A stretch of DNA of 64,000 bases, taken from contig JAVDOI010000006.1 of NCBI GenBank assembly GCA_032191485.1, positions 9,158,056 through 9,222,055 on the forward strand, read 5' to 3'. This stretch comes from Leptoclinus maculatus (lineage: Eukaryota > Chordata > Actinopteri > Perciformes > Stichaeidae). Of the stretch, positions 25,301-35,547 are shown piece after piece. A model generated the notes under the pieces. The model was not told the DNA's origin. It did not search any database and saw only the letters and a list, made by a program, of their open reading frames with translations. The position numbers were made by a program, and so were the translations under genes. Position 1 is the first letter of the stretch. Every line of letters starts with the position of its first letter.

Positions 25301-27276
25301 GGCACAGACACACACTGACACCTCTCCAAAAACAAAACGCTGCGTGATGTTATGCACAGCTGGCACAGCATGGACACCGTCATCAATTATTCAAATCTTC
25401 TGACAGGACGCTGGCATTTAACTTCAAATGGACTTTGTGTGCAGCGAGCTGTTACTACACTAATGCACTAATGAAAACATAGTTATGATTATTATATTCT
25501 ATATCTGCTAATAGATCACAAAAATGTTACCCACTGGCCCTTTAATGACATAAATTCGTTTTCTCAGATTGGAGGAGGAGGAACAGAACAGCGGAGTTCA
25601 GAAATGATTACTTTGTCAATATTAACTGTACAGTTGAAGAATTACTGCAGCAGCACCATTACGGGCTACACCTTTGCTCCTCACCTTTCATATTCAAATA
25701 TGAAAATACTCTTCATAAAACAGATAAATATAAAAGAATTTGCTAATTTTGAGACCCTACAAAATCTGATATTGATGTCTTCAGGGGGGTCCATGGCGTA
25801 AATTAGGGGATCATTGACCTCCCATATTTCGCTCATTGGTGCTGATCCTTTATTCTACTAGTAGTTCTGCTAGTTTTGCAAGTATTGGAAACACTTAGAA
25901 ACAATTGTTTCTCAACCTAATTTGCTGTTTCCAGTCTTCCTCTAAAGTCGTTGCCATCTTTCTTTATCTAACCTGCACAATTTCTCCTTCACTCCATTTT
26001 CTGTCTCAGTTGCCTTTAATTTCTCATTGACCCTCTCCAAAGTCAGTCATAACCTGCTCCAGTGTACAAGCCACATGTCACATACACTTTTGAGATGTCA
26101 CAATAATGACAAAGAGCTCAATAAGAGCAACAGAAGAGGCGTAGTAAAATTACAAATACACTTACAAATTACAGGAAACATTTCAGGATGTCCAAAGAAA
26201 CTTTTGTTTTGGAAATAAAAACGTTTATTTCTGCTGCGATCATTTTATTTTACATTACAAACATTTTAATTTTGAAAACAATTATAATTCATTTAATATT
26301 TGTCAAGTTGTGGGAAAAATGTTGTTGTTTTATGATCATCAGTTCCATCAGTTACAATTAACAGAAAAATGATTCCGTTTATATTTCTACAAGCGGTTCA
26401 GTATCTCTTTTCATTCCAATGCTCTATAACTGTGGTCTCTTTATTTCTCCACTTAGCACTCCCTTTATCTCCTCATCCCTCTTGCTCTCTAGCCACCTCT
26501 CCTCCTTTACATCCCTGTCTCCCATCCCTCCCTGCAGCCGTCCCACACACAGACAGACACACACACACACACACACACACACGGCCGCCCTGGCTCCAAT
26601 TATCTTCAAACACTTCTCTGGCACACGACCTTCGCAACATCCCCTCCTGATTGCACACAAATGTTATCCCAACCAAATTAGATTAATTAAAAATATTTGC
26701 AAAGCCACAAGAATGTTAAGCCTATAATTTAGGCCCAGGGTGAAATATACGCGAGTTGCATGAACAACCAGAACACACACATGCTCCTAGACGAACACAT
26801 TTGCAAACACTGATTGATTTGACTTCCACTGTGTGTCACAGGACTCAAGCCCGGAGACCTTGAGAGAACAGATTGAATTGGAGTTTACATTTCTGAAATG
26901 ATCAACATGGATATTTAGACCACGGGCTGTTTATATGACAGCCAATGCTTATATTCAGATCAAACAGCTACAAATGGCGGATCAAACACCAAGTACTGCT
27001 TTTAAATAATGCAGTGCAGGCACTTCACCTCAAGGAACTATGAATGAAAACAACAGCAGAATACCAAGAACTGAGGTCATTAATCTTTTCCCTCTTTCTC
27101 CTCCCTTCATCATCTCCCTCTTTTTCATCTTCTTGCATCCTGCAGGTGAGTACTGGCAGAGTGTGAAAGATTCGCCTGCCACAGTGGATCTCTCCTACCT
27201 GCAGGCGCAGAGACGGCGGCTGAGACGAGACTCGGACAGCGAGGCCGTCAGCGCCATCGCCTCGCTGTCGATGTGA
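5898..27276 (+). CDS. hdac7: Class IIa histone deacetylase (hdac7), 23 coding exons, 5' end missing
   Basis: A nuclear/cytoplasmic shuttling corepressor that binds MEF2 factors and is exported by 14-3-3 after phosphorylation. Exons: 5898-6082, 6723-6810, 7206-7320, 7496-7575, 8454-8567, 8832-8929, 9462-9542, 9985-10138, 11884-12140, 12787-12993, 13372-13564, 13702-13835, 13996-14116, 14232-14281, 15532-15639, 15877-15932, 17152-17239, 17891-18010, 20275-20372, 23606-23724, 24516-24649, 24746-24830, 27146-27276. Every junction keeps the frame and has AG/GT ends. The spliced product is 937 residues plus a missing N-terminus (human HDAC7 is about 950). Assignment to HDAC7 rather than HDAC4/5/9 rests on the short N-terminal half without a long Gln-rich coiled coil, on the QPMDL, TVSEP, SSPSSSSTPASGCSSPNDS and FRTQSSPAS-type segments, and on slc48a1 nearby. 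A paralogue or a/b duplicate cannot be excluded. Confidence 0.93.
7496..8929 (+). CDS. hdac7: hdac7 exons 4-6: first two 14-3-3 docking serines
   Basis: Exons 7496-7575, 8454-8567 and 8832-8929. LRRTVSEPTLK places a serine at visible residue 157, and LQRKISAPP places one at 181. These correspond to the CaMK/PKD-phosphorylated 14-3-3 sites S155 and S181 of human HDAC7. A basic stretch between them (KWKLKKL) fits the nuclear localisation signal. Exon 6 encodes the Ser-rich SSPSSSSTPASGCSSPNDS segment shared with mammalian HDAC7. Confidence 0.9.
9462..10138 (+). CDS. hdac7: hdac7 exons 7-8: linker region
   Basis: Exons 9462-9542 (27 codons, phase 0 at both ends) and 9985-10138. They encode a low-complexity linker. 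QRLQPVLILEP resembles the RLQPILLLDP segment of human HDAC7. No catalytic motif is expected here. Exon 7 could be skipped without shifting the frame. Confidence 0.85.
10300..10640 (+). mobile_element. BEL/Pao LTR-retrotransposon polyprotein relic
   Basis: Within hdac7 intron 8, one frame reads WMVPLPFRQ, then a spacer with MSLWGHFKRK, then VSLNDVLL, then SSLLGVLIWF and EPVAVTADI. This series, at this spacing, is characteristic of the segment leading into the reverse transcriptase of BEL/Pao elements. In-frame stops near 10353 and 10550 break the frame. No LTRs, gag or integrase were recognised nearby. It is a dead, 5'- and 3'-truncated relic in the same orientation as hdac7. Confidence 0.7.
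11884..13564 (+). CDS. hdac7: hdac7 exons 9-11: linker with third and fourth 14-3-3 sites
   Basis: Exons 11884-12140, 12787-12993 and 13372-13564. Exon 9 starts with a run of five Gln and carries LERTRSEPPPY (serine at visible residue 346, corresponding to human S321 in RTRSEP). Exon 10 encodes IPSEDMDLEENG, like human IPSAEDLE, then a Ser/Gly-rich acidic stretch. Exon 11 carries LFRTQSSPAS (serine at about 490, human S449) and ends in RFTTG, where the deacetylase domain begins. Confidence 0.9.
12320..12720. repeat. Possible non-autonomous dispersed repeat in hdac7 intron 9
   Basis: An AT-rich block between exons 9 and 10 contains AACCTTAAAGGCACAAAGAG near one end and the word AAAAAAATGGCGGACACAGC inside. 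Its composition differs from the flanks and resembles short interspersed elements seen in many teleosts. No clear terminal repeats were found. Confidence 0.25.
13667..13695. repeat. (TG)n microsatellite next to the exon 12 acceptor
   Basis: About 14 TG units ending roughly 6 bases before the TATCTAG acceptor of hdac7 exon 12, so the repeat occupies the position of the polypyrimidine tract. Confidence 0.93.
13702..24830 (+). CDS. hdac7: hdac7 exons 12-22: deacetylase catalytic domain
   Basis: Eleven exons from 13702-13835 to 24746-24830. Visible features in order: the class IIa structural-zinc region (KHQCTCGDNSRHPEHAGR); PPGHHANHSSPLGFCFFN with the active-site His pair at about residues 672-673; DWDVHHGNGTQ with zinc ligands D710 and H712; SLHRYDDGNFFPGSG; GEGFNVNVAW; SAGFDAVEGH with zinc ligand D804; and ALEGGHDL with His at 846. 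In class I enzymes this last position is Tyr. The His is the class IIa signature that makes intrinsic deacetylase activity on acetyl-lysine very low, so the domain acts mainly as an acyl-lysine-binding and corepressor-recruiting module. The donor after exon 18 (GAG|gtcggt) is weak, but the family sequence supports it. Confidence 0.95.
13928..13990. repeat. (GT)n microsatellite next to the exon 13 acceptor
   Basis: A pure GT run of about 31 units ending at the TATGCAG acceptor of hdac7 exon 13. It is a second GT tract in the same strand sense as the one before exon 12. Confidence 0.95.
14289..14317. repeat. (CA)n microsatellite just after exon 14
   Basis: About 14 CA units starting 8 bases downstream of the exon 14 donor (GGG|gttagt). 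Complementary to the GT tracts before exons 12 and 13. Confidence 0.93.
15945..16004. repeat. (CA)n microsatellite just after exon 16
   Basis: About 30 CA units beginning about 13 bases after the exon 16 donor (CT|gtaagt at 15933). Confidence 0.95.
16112..16194. repeat. (TG)n microsatellite, complementary to the preceding CA tract
   Basis: A TG run of about 40 units with one TATG break, about 108 bases after the CA tract at 15945-16004. A (GA)n-like purine stretch lies between them at 16068-16090. Confidence 0.95.
16501..16544. repeat. (CA)n microsatellite
   Basis: Twenty-two uninterrupted CA units in hdac7 intron 16. Confidence 0.95.
18770..19060. other. Complex intronic block in hdac7 intron 18 (candidate regulatory element)
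   Basis: A balanced-composition, non-repetitive segment inside a 2.3-kb intron that is otherwise AT-rich or microsatellite. It contains TGATGTCA (CRE-like) and TTAAGTGG (NKX-like). It has no splice-flanked open frame with family similarity. Sequence alone cannot show conservation. Confidence 0.25.
19119..19148. repeat. (GT)n microsatellite
   Basis: About 15 GT units in hdac7 intron 18; a CA partner tract lies near 19333-19389. Confidence 0.93.
19333..19389. repeat. (CA)n microsatellite, interrupted
   Basis: CA run broken by a CGCACACATAT interruption. Complementary to the GT tract 185 bases upstream. Confidence 0.93.
20240..20262. repeat. (CT)n tract forming the exon 19 polypyrimidine tract
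   Basis: A CT run immediately upstream of CCATCCAG, the acceptor of hdac7 exon 19 at 20275. It probably serves as the U2AF-binding tract. Confidence 0.85.
22320..22640. other. Complex intronic block in hdac7 intron 19 (candidate regulatory element)
   Basis: Within the 3.2-kb intron 19 this stretch is GC-balanced and non-repetitive apart from a short GAGAG run near 22490-22515. It contains TAATTAGG (homeodomain-like), GTGACGTGA (CRE/E-box-like) and CCTAATAGG. No coding frame with splice sites was found. Confidence 0.25.
23209..23391 (+). mobile_element. Non-LTR retrotransposon (LINE) 3' ORF relic
   Basis: Sixty open codons followed by TGA. The frame reads TTCECGEADHTMEHCLVC, a Cys-x-Cys-Gly-Glu followed by His and Cys. 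This is the C-terminal CCHC-like knuckle seen at the end of many LINE ORF2 proteins. The rest of ORF2 is absent, which fits a short 5'-truncated insertion in hdac7 intron 19. The stop is followed by an AAACGAAAAGAAGAAGAA tail. Confidence 0.65.
23860..24160. repeat. Dispersed teleost repeat in hdac7 intron 20
   Basis: Begins near ATATAAGAACTGGATGTTGT and includes GGTTTGTGGACTGCCGTTTT, GGCCATCGCCATCTAGGC and TTGCAACCAGAAGTGACA. This order of words is familiar from interspersed repeats in several percomorph genomes. Recognised from memory only. Confidence 0.45.
27146..27276 (+). CDS. hdac7: hdac7 last coding exon
   Basis: Acceptor TCCTGCAG at 27145. The split Ser codon joins exon 22 to give QSEYWQSVKD, and the exon ends in SEAVSAIASLSM then TGA. 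The family usually continues past ASLS(V/M) into a short acidic tail with a C-terminal nuclear export signal (EEPMNL in human HDAC7). Here the frame stops at that point. The stop overlaps a perfect donor (TCGAT|gtgagc), so the terminal tail may lie on a further exon that I could not identify with confidence. Confidence 0.8.
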
Positions 27277-27478
27277 GCTATTGCCTCTGACAAGTAGGGA
27301 CGACGTCTTATTTGATATATTCTGCTTTAGCAACGGTACACAACTTAATCTATCATAAAACCTTTCTACTTCTCTCGTTCATTAAGGAAACAAGCCAGAA
27401 AAACTGACAGAGAAAAGAGATTCTCTCTGAGGAAAGAGTCTCCTGACAGCTGCCTTTAACCAAGTCTCGATGGAAACA

Positions 27479-27528
<50 letters not shown>
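27479..27528. repeat. (CA)n microsatellite in the hdac7 3' region
   Basis: About 25 CA units roughly 200 bases after the stop codon. Confidence 0.95.
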
Positions 27529-27529
<1 letters not shown>

Positions 27530-29579
27530 CTATGCATTTGGACCATCACTGGAAGCAGATGTCCTCCTCAGTTCAACCACTGTATTCATCGCCTCATGAA
27601 AACTCCTAAGCCTGCAAAACTACTGGCTGCAGTCTGACCACTCTGATTCAAACACACACTGAGCGACAACATTCACCTGGGCAAAATCCACACTCTCATG
27701 ACGCCTCTACGGGCTTTTCCTGAAGGAGGACATCTGTCACTGAAGTGAGAAATAGATGAAAAGAAAGACAACCAGAGGCAGATTATTGAAGCATCTTCAT
27801 TCTCCTGTAGCAATGGGAGCTGATAACATGGCGTAGCAGGAACACACACTTGACAAAGCACAGCTCTGTGACTTTAAACATTCATCTTGTAAATGACTTC
27901 CACAACACCTGCGAGAGACCACGCAGAATGTTGTCACCTTGAAGGCAGGGTCAAAGGTCCCCTGGCATTACGGAGCCAATCACTCAGAGCGGAAGGAGTC
28001 GTCCCTACAGGACGCGCCGACATATCAACCGCGTCCCGCTATGATGATGTCATTTGTCTGAACGTGACAAAGGAACAGATCAGGGGGCTTCTGATCGTTT
28101 TGCACTGCACCGTTCTGTAATGTGAACTGGACGAGATAGAGGAGACGCAGCCACATCGGCCATGTTGACAAGCAAACATCCCGTTTGTTCATGTTTTTTA
28201 GATTATTTGAATATTCATTCATTTTTGCGAATGTCTTGACGATTTTTTTGTTGTTGTTTAAGAATCCAGTAAGAGTGAAGCTACAGTGAAGTCTGAGATG
28301 CATATGTTTCATATCTTTTTTGTAAGTCCACATATTGTCTTAGATAGTCTTTTTCTGTTCTTGCAGCAAGACTCTAGATGGCTGCAGTTACTGTACGGGC
28401 TCCCCTGCAGATAAAAGAAGACGCTGCAGTCTTTAATGAAGTCTTAAAAGTGTAGACATACTGTAGTTTCTATCGGTGGCAATAGTCACAATGAAGAGCT
28501 AATACCTCTCGTCATTGGAGTATCAATATCAGGGGAGAAAGACATTATTTACACATCAGCAAAGACACAAATCACCCATGATGCCTCAGTGCAGCGTGAC
28601 CACTCAGAAATGATTGTATATGTGACGATGCAAATCACACTTTGGATGAGACCCAATCCAAAGGCTTAATGACAACCCCACACTCAAAGTGCACTTATAT
28701 TGCCCTCAGGATGGCAGGATCAGAATGACTTGGGTCTTAAAATCTGAACTTTGATAATGTTTGTTAAGTGGACCAGTGTTTCTACCTGTGGATTTACATT
28801 CCTGCTGTACTTGTAATTTCTTTTAAACTTGTATTTCTTTCATGATGAGGACAAACTGATGTGTCCTTCGTCCGTCGCTGACGTAGCAACGTTTTGTTTA
28901 CTGTCGGCAACGGGGATGTTTTGCTCTCCGGACCAAACGACGACATTTTAGCAGTAGGATGGAGCAATAATACTGAGATAGTTGAATATCCACAGAGTGC
29001 AATTGGACACAGGTTAAGCGCAACCAAAGTTTATGAGAACAATGTGCCATTCCTGGACTGGCATGGCTTAAAGAACTTCAAAGACTTTCAAGAGTTTGTG
29101 AATGTTTCTTTTTTTCTATCCAAACTTTGAACAGCACCAAAAGCACAGGACGGATATATAAACAAATGAATTTCTCCAAAAAAAATGTATTTATACATTC
29201 AGATTCTGTGTCTTTGAAGGGCTCTTTGCATGTCTAACACAATTATGACGGTGCTATGGATTATACTTTTGTAAGTGCAGTACATTTTTCTTTCTTTCTT
29301 TCTTTCTTTATGTTGCATTGTGTACGCAACACGAAACCTGTTAAATATTTGTGATGAAAATGTGAAAACAAATGACGGTGAGTCTCAGCTCCATATCATG
29401 TAGGACAGTCTGAGTGCAGCTTTGCGTAGTCTTATGAGAACATTCGGGACAGTGACCTGACATATCTAATGTCTTATCTTTTGTCTTAATTCATGCAAAT
29501 TACTTATTTTTGTATTTGATCTAAAAAAATTAACCCTGTGCGTACGTAGAGACCAAATTGTCAGCCTGTGTGCCTTAAA

Positions 29580-29790
29580 GTGGGCGACTGTGGCTAAGTG
29601 GAGAGCAGGGCCGTCCTTCGATCGGCGGTTCGATCCCCGCTAGTCGCATGTCGATGTGTCCTTGAGCAAGACACTTAACCCCAAAATTGCTCCCGTAGCT
29701 GTGCCTATGGTGTGATAGGATCTGAATTGTAAGTCGCTTTGGATAAAAGCGTCTGCTAAATGACTGTAATGTAATGTAATGTAATCATGC
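29580..29790 (+). repeat. tRNA-derived SINE, copy 2
   Basis: Same order of parts as the copy at 4831: TGGGCGACTGTGGCTAAGTG, GGTTCGATCCCCGCTAGTCG, the TGTCCTTGAGCAAGACACTT block, the GTAAGTCGCTTTGGATAAAA tail, and three ATGTA-type tail repeats (TGTAATGTAATGTAATGTAA). The tail is better preserved than in copy 1. Confidence 0.87.
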
Positions 29791-29956
29791 CTGTGTAAAG
29801 GTCGCCTTAACAAACTGGATTTAAACTGCAGGCAAAGTCCAGTTTTCTCTTAACTGATTCTCTGACTTGTTTGTGTACAGTGTACATAATTACTTTGTTT
29901 TGTTTTTTTGTCACCTTTTGTCTTTATTACTATTTTTGTTCCCCCAAAAAATCCTT

Positions 29957-29962
29957 AATAAA
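29957..29962 (+). terminator. AATAAA poly(A) signal, candidate hdac7 3' end
   Basis: Canonical AATAAA followed by GGTAAATTAAATAC. It is the first convincing signal after a T-rich stretch downstream of the hdac7 stop. Confidence 0.45.
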
Positions 29963-32726
29963 GGTAAATTAAATACATTTGAATAAGATAATTTTTGTAT
30001 TTCTTATGGCATGCTCATTTTAACTTTGTTAATCTTGTACCATTTAATTTCAGCAAATTCACCACAGCTTCCTCTCATATCTGAATTACTACTGAATGCT
30101 GACACGTAATGCATTAGTCCTTAAAATATAACACTCATATACAGCATCAAGAAAAGTTTTATTGTCCACAGGAACTGACACAATAAAGATTATCAAAAGC
30201 AAACGCAAAACAATAACAAAAGAAATATGATCAAACAGTAATTAGACTACTTGAAGGATCAAATGAATCCTCTATATCATGGCTGGAATCACTTCATCGT
30301 CACTTTGACGGATTTTACAAGAAACTTTCTGCTTTTCTTTTTTCTTTTTTGCATTATTCAGTGAAAACGCTCACAGCAAGTTTGCAAAGATTCGTAAAGC
30401 GGCAGGAAAAAACATACATCGATCAGATTGTCTTGCATTTTAAAATACAACTCTCTGCGACGCTCACTAATAACAGAGAAGCTGAAGTGAAAAAAAACAA
30501 ATGGAATAGTGGCTGAACTGTAATCAGTGGTTTAAGACATTTTCCCATGGGCATTTTTCATTAAAGCCAAGTGTAATGCATGAGCAGAGTTAAAGTAATA
30601 CAGTGTGCATACACCAAATTCACAAACAGATACACTTTAAAAACCTTCAAAAACACAGAAAGCAATCCAGCTTACTACAGCACAACAAAGTAGAAGATCT
30701 GCATCAGATTCCTCGTGCTCCTCTTCTTCCCACAAGACGGGGCTTTGAGAGCCAGAGCGATTAGCTTATTAGCATTTTAGCTGTAAACATTCATTGGCTG
30801 TGACCGCCCTCTAACCATCACTGTGCCAATATCATTAGTCATCTTAATGTCTGTCTGGCAGTGAGTCATCCGATGCGTCAAATGGATGATGGTTATCACG
30901 GTGTTACCCACAAGGCACTCGAACCAGCAGCCATTTTGTTTCATTGTCAACGCAGGCCAGCTGTTTGTATTTTCCCTTGTTTTCATCATTAAAAATGTTC
31001 AGCACTTGACTGTCATGTCTCCTCGCCGGTGTTTCAGAAACACAGAACTGTTGGAGTCAAGCTGCAAAAATACATCTCATGAGTCGAGCCCGTGTCCAGA
31101 GAAAGAGAAAAAAAAGTTTTTTGAGAGATTAAAAAATGGGGGATTATCTGGTTAGGCAGGAACACATTTCTTCTTTGAGTGTAGAGAATTTTCCATTCGT
31201 CGGTTTTCTGCAGAGAGAAGAAACACAGCGATGAGCATAAACATTATATTAGCGTGACACTTTGAAGGTAAGAAGACATTGAATACTTGTGGTTCATTCT
31301 GAAGCACATTTTTTTGCAAAAAGCTCCACTGAAAGTCTTTGAGATGTGTGTTGAGGTTATAAAATGTGTGTACAAACAAACACTTCTGTTTAGCGGAAAG
31401 TGGAAAAATCCCTACAGCTCCTTTAACTTCTCCTCTTGTGTTTTAACAAGCAAACATTTCTTCTGGAGCGTTCTCAGTTCACCCTAATTACAGTGTGCCT
31501 TTCCATGCTTCAAGAAAGACACACAGAGAGAAGAAGAAGTCAGTAAGAAAGAGTTAGACGTATGTTTGTGGGTGTCAGGCCGTCACATGACTTTCATTAT
31601 GCCATAAATGTGTGAATGTGTAAATTGACAGACAAAAGCTTTTCTTTCTCATGTAATGTAACAAAGTGCAGGGCGCCCACTAATCTGCTCTTCTCATTTG
31701 CTTTGCTTTTTGTTTACAGAAACGTTACTTTTGAAACTCACATTTATCCGTCTGGTTTTTACAACATTTAAAGTTACATTTTCATGAAATTAAACCCTAC
31801 GTTTAATACTTGTGGTCGTCATTTTTTCTCCAGTAGCCATTACATTGATGTACATTCAGTTAGTACCTCTCTATGTTGTTTTAATTGTTGGTGGGGGTGT
31901 GCTACTCTTTTACTGGATTTATATTGCCTAAGCATTAGAGATTCACAGAAAACAATTGTTAAAGAAAAACAATTTAATGATGCTGCTGACATTTTTTTTG
32001 AGGAGCATTTTTCTTTAATTATTGAAACTTTTCATTTAAATTGCACATAACTTTTTCTGTTTCTGTGAATTGTGCATGTAAATGTTTGACAGCTTCATGA
32101 TGCATTTTGGACCCAAATATTTGACGTTTTGTTGCCTACGTGTCAAACCAGAAGTCATTCCTCTATGGCTCTCTATCCCTGCAGCTGTCTGAGTAGGCCA
32201 ACACACATACAAATGCACTAGCACATATGCCTGTAGCAGTCAAATGCACAAACACTAATACACGCACAAACACACACACACACACACACACACACAACCC
32301 TCCCACCTGCGCTCAGCTCACAGTTTGGCTCTCTAAAAATAAAGATGACTATCAGAAGCCGCAACTTCTGGATGAGACTTTTAAAACGCAGATGAACCGC
32401 AGAGGACTATACATCTGGTCCCTGATCAGTCCGAAGTGAAAGCCAGAGATTTAATATGCACAGCAGAGCTTCCAACAGCTGGTCGGTCCAAACTATATAA
32501 CACACACACTCACAGACGCAGCAGAGCCAGTGGTTCCGGCAGAGGAAAAAGCAGTGACAGGCATTTTGATTATAGTATAAACAGAAGGGAGAGTATTGTT
32601 TTTTGTAACTCAAACAGAACAATCCTCTCATTCTGAAAGACTCATCCTGAGCCAGACACCCACGCGTTCTAAAATCATGCTCATCAAAGTATACATAACT
32701 CTCCCCTGTGTGTTTATATTCTTGTA

Positions 32727-32730
<4 letters not shown>

Positions 32731-32809
<79 letters not shown>
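32731..32809. repeat. (TG)n microsatellite
   Basis: Pure TG run of about 39 units, one of the longest in the window. Confidence 0.96.
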
Positions 32810-32811
<2 letters not shown>

Positions 32812-32953
32812 TTATGCTATACTCTCAAGGAAAATATAAAGGTTATCCTACAGTGAAAGTACAAAATATTTAGGATACGTTTTGTGTACATATGGTGTAA
32901 ACCAAGGTCATACAAATAAACGAAAAGTTATTTTCTTAGTAAAAAACTATGTT

Positions 32954-33094
32954 GGGTGGACAAAATTACAGCAACATCTTTATCAATTACCTGCAATCTA
33001 ATACACTGACATAAATTACGGCTTCAAATAACTTCACATGGAACATTATACACTTTGATATACTGTCAAGTGTTCCAATTATTTTGTCCACCCC
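32954..33094. mobile_element. Short MITE with mariner-like termini
   Basis: The left end reads GGGTGGACAAAATTA. The right end reads TTATTTTGTCCACCCC, its inverted complement apart from one mismatch. The enclosed 140 bp is AT-rich and has no frame. Short TIRs of this sequence and length are typical of Tc1/mariner-derived MITEs. A flanking TA duplication is not clear. Confidence 0.6.
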
Positions 33095-33580
33095 CTACAT
33101 ACCGCCTACCAAGCTTTCAGAAAACTTGAAAATAGGCTGCAACTTTTTGGACATTCTGTTTGTATTCACATAATGGAGTGACACCCATGCACTCATGCAA
33201 CGCATGTATGCACAATTTAATTTAAATTACACCAAACACACAAGAATGCGTGGATGCACATGCGTCTGTCTTTGATGTTGCTCGGACGCTTTTCTAACCT
33301 CATAATCATTCCTAAACTTAGACATTCAGGTCAGTTTCAGGCCTTGCATTTTTAACACTTTTCGTGGCGGCCCCTGCAGAGCTGATGATAACAGGCAGAG
33401 CAGGCAAAGTGGTGGGTCATAACTACTGCGCTGCGTTCAAGGACACTACGCTACCACGTGCAGGGGCCTTGGCATTCCATCCACAGCGCTGAGTGGAGCC
33501 CTCGACGTCTGCTGTTGAGGCCACTGGAGGTTTAATAATAAGCAGAGTGGAACACCTGCAGTGTGCACATGGCCGGCGGC

Positions 33581-33584
<4 letters not shown>

Positions 33585-33637
<53 letters not shown>
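33585..33637. repeat. (TG)n microsatellite
   Basis: About 26 TG units. Confidence 0.95.
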
Positions 33638-33638
<1 letters not shown>

Positions 33639-35529
33639 TGGACATTGTAATATATGTTGTATGTGTAGTAGTACTTGCAGTAGTATTTGTGATTCACTGA
33701 TTCCTGCACATTGAATTACATGTAACTGTGCAAATGCTGTACTTATGTGTGTTAATTTATATATATATAAATATATATATATATATGTTCAAAGTCAAGT
33801 GTTTACTATAACCTAAAATCTAGCTGATTAAAAAGTATCTATTTCTTCCAAGCATCACAGATGTTGCACCTTGTCTTATCTTGTATGTTGTCGTTTTATT
33901 TTGAAGGACTTCCTGGCTATTTCCAAAATTTAAACTGTAAGTCTTTTAAAACTAAAACCCAGAGAGGGGAGAGATAAAATCCACAAAACAACATCTGCAA
34001 GTGTATTCCTGTTTACTAATCTGCAGATGTGTTCACATAAACACACAGAGATGCACACACACTGCACAGGTAATTAAAGCTCACTACAAACACACATACA
34101 AACACACACCATTACCCATGTACATGCGCTGACACACACATGCCCGTGTGCCTGACCCTAACCCTGGTACACACACCTTCCTAATACCTCACAACTGTTT
34201 CCAATCTAAAGGTTCCTGCTTGTCTGGGCCCCGGCGGGGCCTGATTGCACGATACAAGATCCTGAGGAGCGAGGGCAAGGCTGCAGGGGAGAGAGAGAGA
34301 AAGAGAGAGAGAGAGAGGGAGAGAGAGAGAGATGTGCCTCCACTTATTTCTCCCCACTCTCCCTTTCTTTCCCTCCTTTCATGCTGTACCTGTGCCGGAA
34401 TCTGGTGTCTGTTAAAATGGTTGAAAAAAACCAGACCCTGTGTGAAGTCGATCCTACAGATTCTGGAGGAAAACATTTGTCTTAAATACATCAGAGGTCT
34501 GTCAAACACTGGAGCGTTCAGATTACGATGATGATAATGTGCTGTTAGTTCAGTTTAGTCAATAAAGTGAAACAACCAAAGTGCTTAAAATGATTTCTTT
34601 GAAATGTTGATGTTTTACCTAAGTTATTGTATTGTGATTGTGCTGTTTGAATGTTATTTAGTGGCCTTGACTTCAAGATACGTTTGTTTATATGCTGGAT
34701 GTTTTTAGAGTTGATTTGTAGACATTTCTTTCATTTCTTTTTACAAACATGTTGATACTTTGTTATCTGATTTAAAATTATTATCTACATTATATCAAAT
34801 TTTTTACCTTTGTTTTATATTATTTCTTAATGACTTTTATTTAACATGAAATATCTCTTGACACTGACATGTGTTTTGCAACAGTTGCACCCAAAATGGC
34901 AGAATATTTTGCACAAACCAACACAGAACAAACACTTCATTTGATGACTTATTTATTTAAGCTACGTAACATTTAATAACAATGTTTGTGTTATGTAACA
35001 ACACACAACTACATATTAGCCAATAATTAACAGCATATTGCATTTTACAAAATCTAATAATCGAATCGTTTTTTTCAGTTTGAGTGTTTTGAAGATAACA
35101 CATTCAGTAAATGTTTGAACCAAACATATAGATCAAAACATCAGAATTAAAGACATAATTTGTACAATAATATAACTGACATGCCCTTCATCCAAATGTA
35201 ATTTTATAAATTGGAGAACAATTTTTGCATATTTGCATAAAAGAATAAACTGTTAATTTTGTATTCATACACCTGAACGCAAAGATAAACAGACTTCATA
35301 GCTGTAAATATCAAAACTAATGAGTTAGTTAGTTTGTGTTAATGTGTTGTAATTAAGGCATTTTAACAGCTGTTGCATAATTATATTGAGATTTTATTAT
35401 TCATTTATAAATAAATGTGCTTTATAAAACAACTTTGCTTCACGTTCTTTAGTCTGAATACATCTGTTATTGAGCCTTTTCTTAATGTGCTGCATGTCTA
35501 ACAAAATAAAAGCTTAGAACAGTTTTTGT

Positions 35530-35547
35530 TTTATTGTTGCTTTTATT
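35530..35547 (-). terminator. twist3: Two AATAAA signals on the minus strand, candidate twist3 3' end
   Basis: TTTATT at 35530-35535 and 35542-35547 reads AATAAA twice on the minus strand, about 600 bases after the twist3 stop. Just downstream of the stop, a donor-like CAG|gtatgg (exon end 35805 on the minus strand) suggests a 3' UTR intron, as known for other Twist genes. Confidence 0.4.

Larger units (their letters stand above)
27277..29962 (+). other. hdac7: Probable hdac7 3' UTR
   Basis: There is no further gene-like frame before an AATAAA at 29957-29962. The stretch holds a (CA)n tract at 27479-27528, a (TTTC)n tract near 29285-29310 and a SINE at 29580-29790. The extent is inferred from the first good poly(A) signal in a suitable T/GT-rich context. 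Confidence 0.45.
29966..35515. other. Intergenic DNA between hdac7 and twist3
   Basis: No exon recognised on either strand. Contents: CA tract 32268-32296, long TG tract 32731-32809, a MITE-like element at about 32954-33094, TG tract 33585-33637, AT tract 33759-33786, and a GA tract 34289-34332. A TTTTATTGTC word at 30158 could be the reverse complement of a minus-strand poly(A) signal, but no matching coding exon was seen. Confidence 0.5.

Noticed and set aside
28894..29130. 78-codon plus-strand frame after hdac7
   Set aside because: No family resemblance, splice context or codon evidence, and it lies in the probable 3' UTR. Kept only as an unexplained frame.
34148..34531. 127-codon frame with an Arg-Glu-rich run
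   Set aside because: Built on a GA microsatellite; no splice sites or family match.
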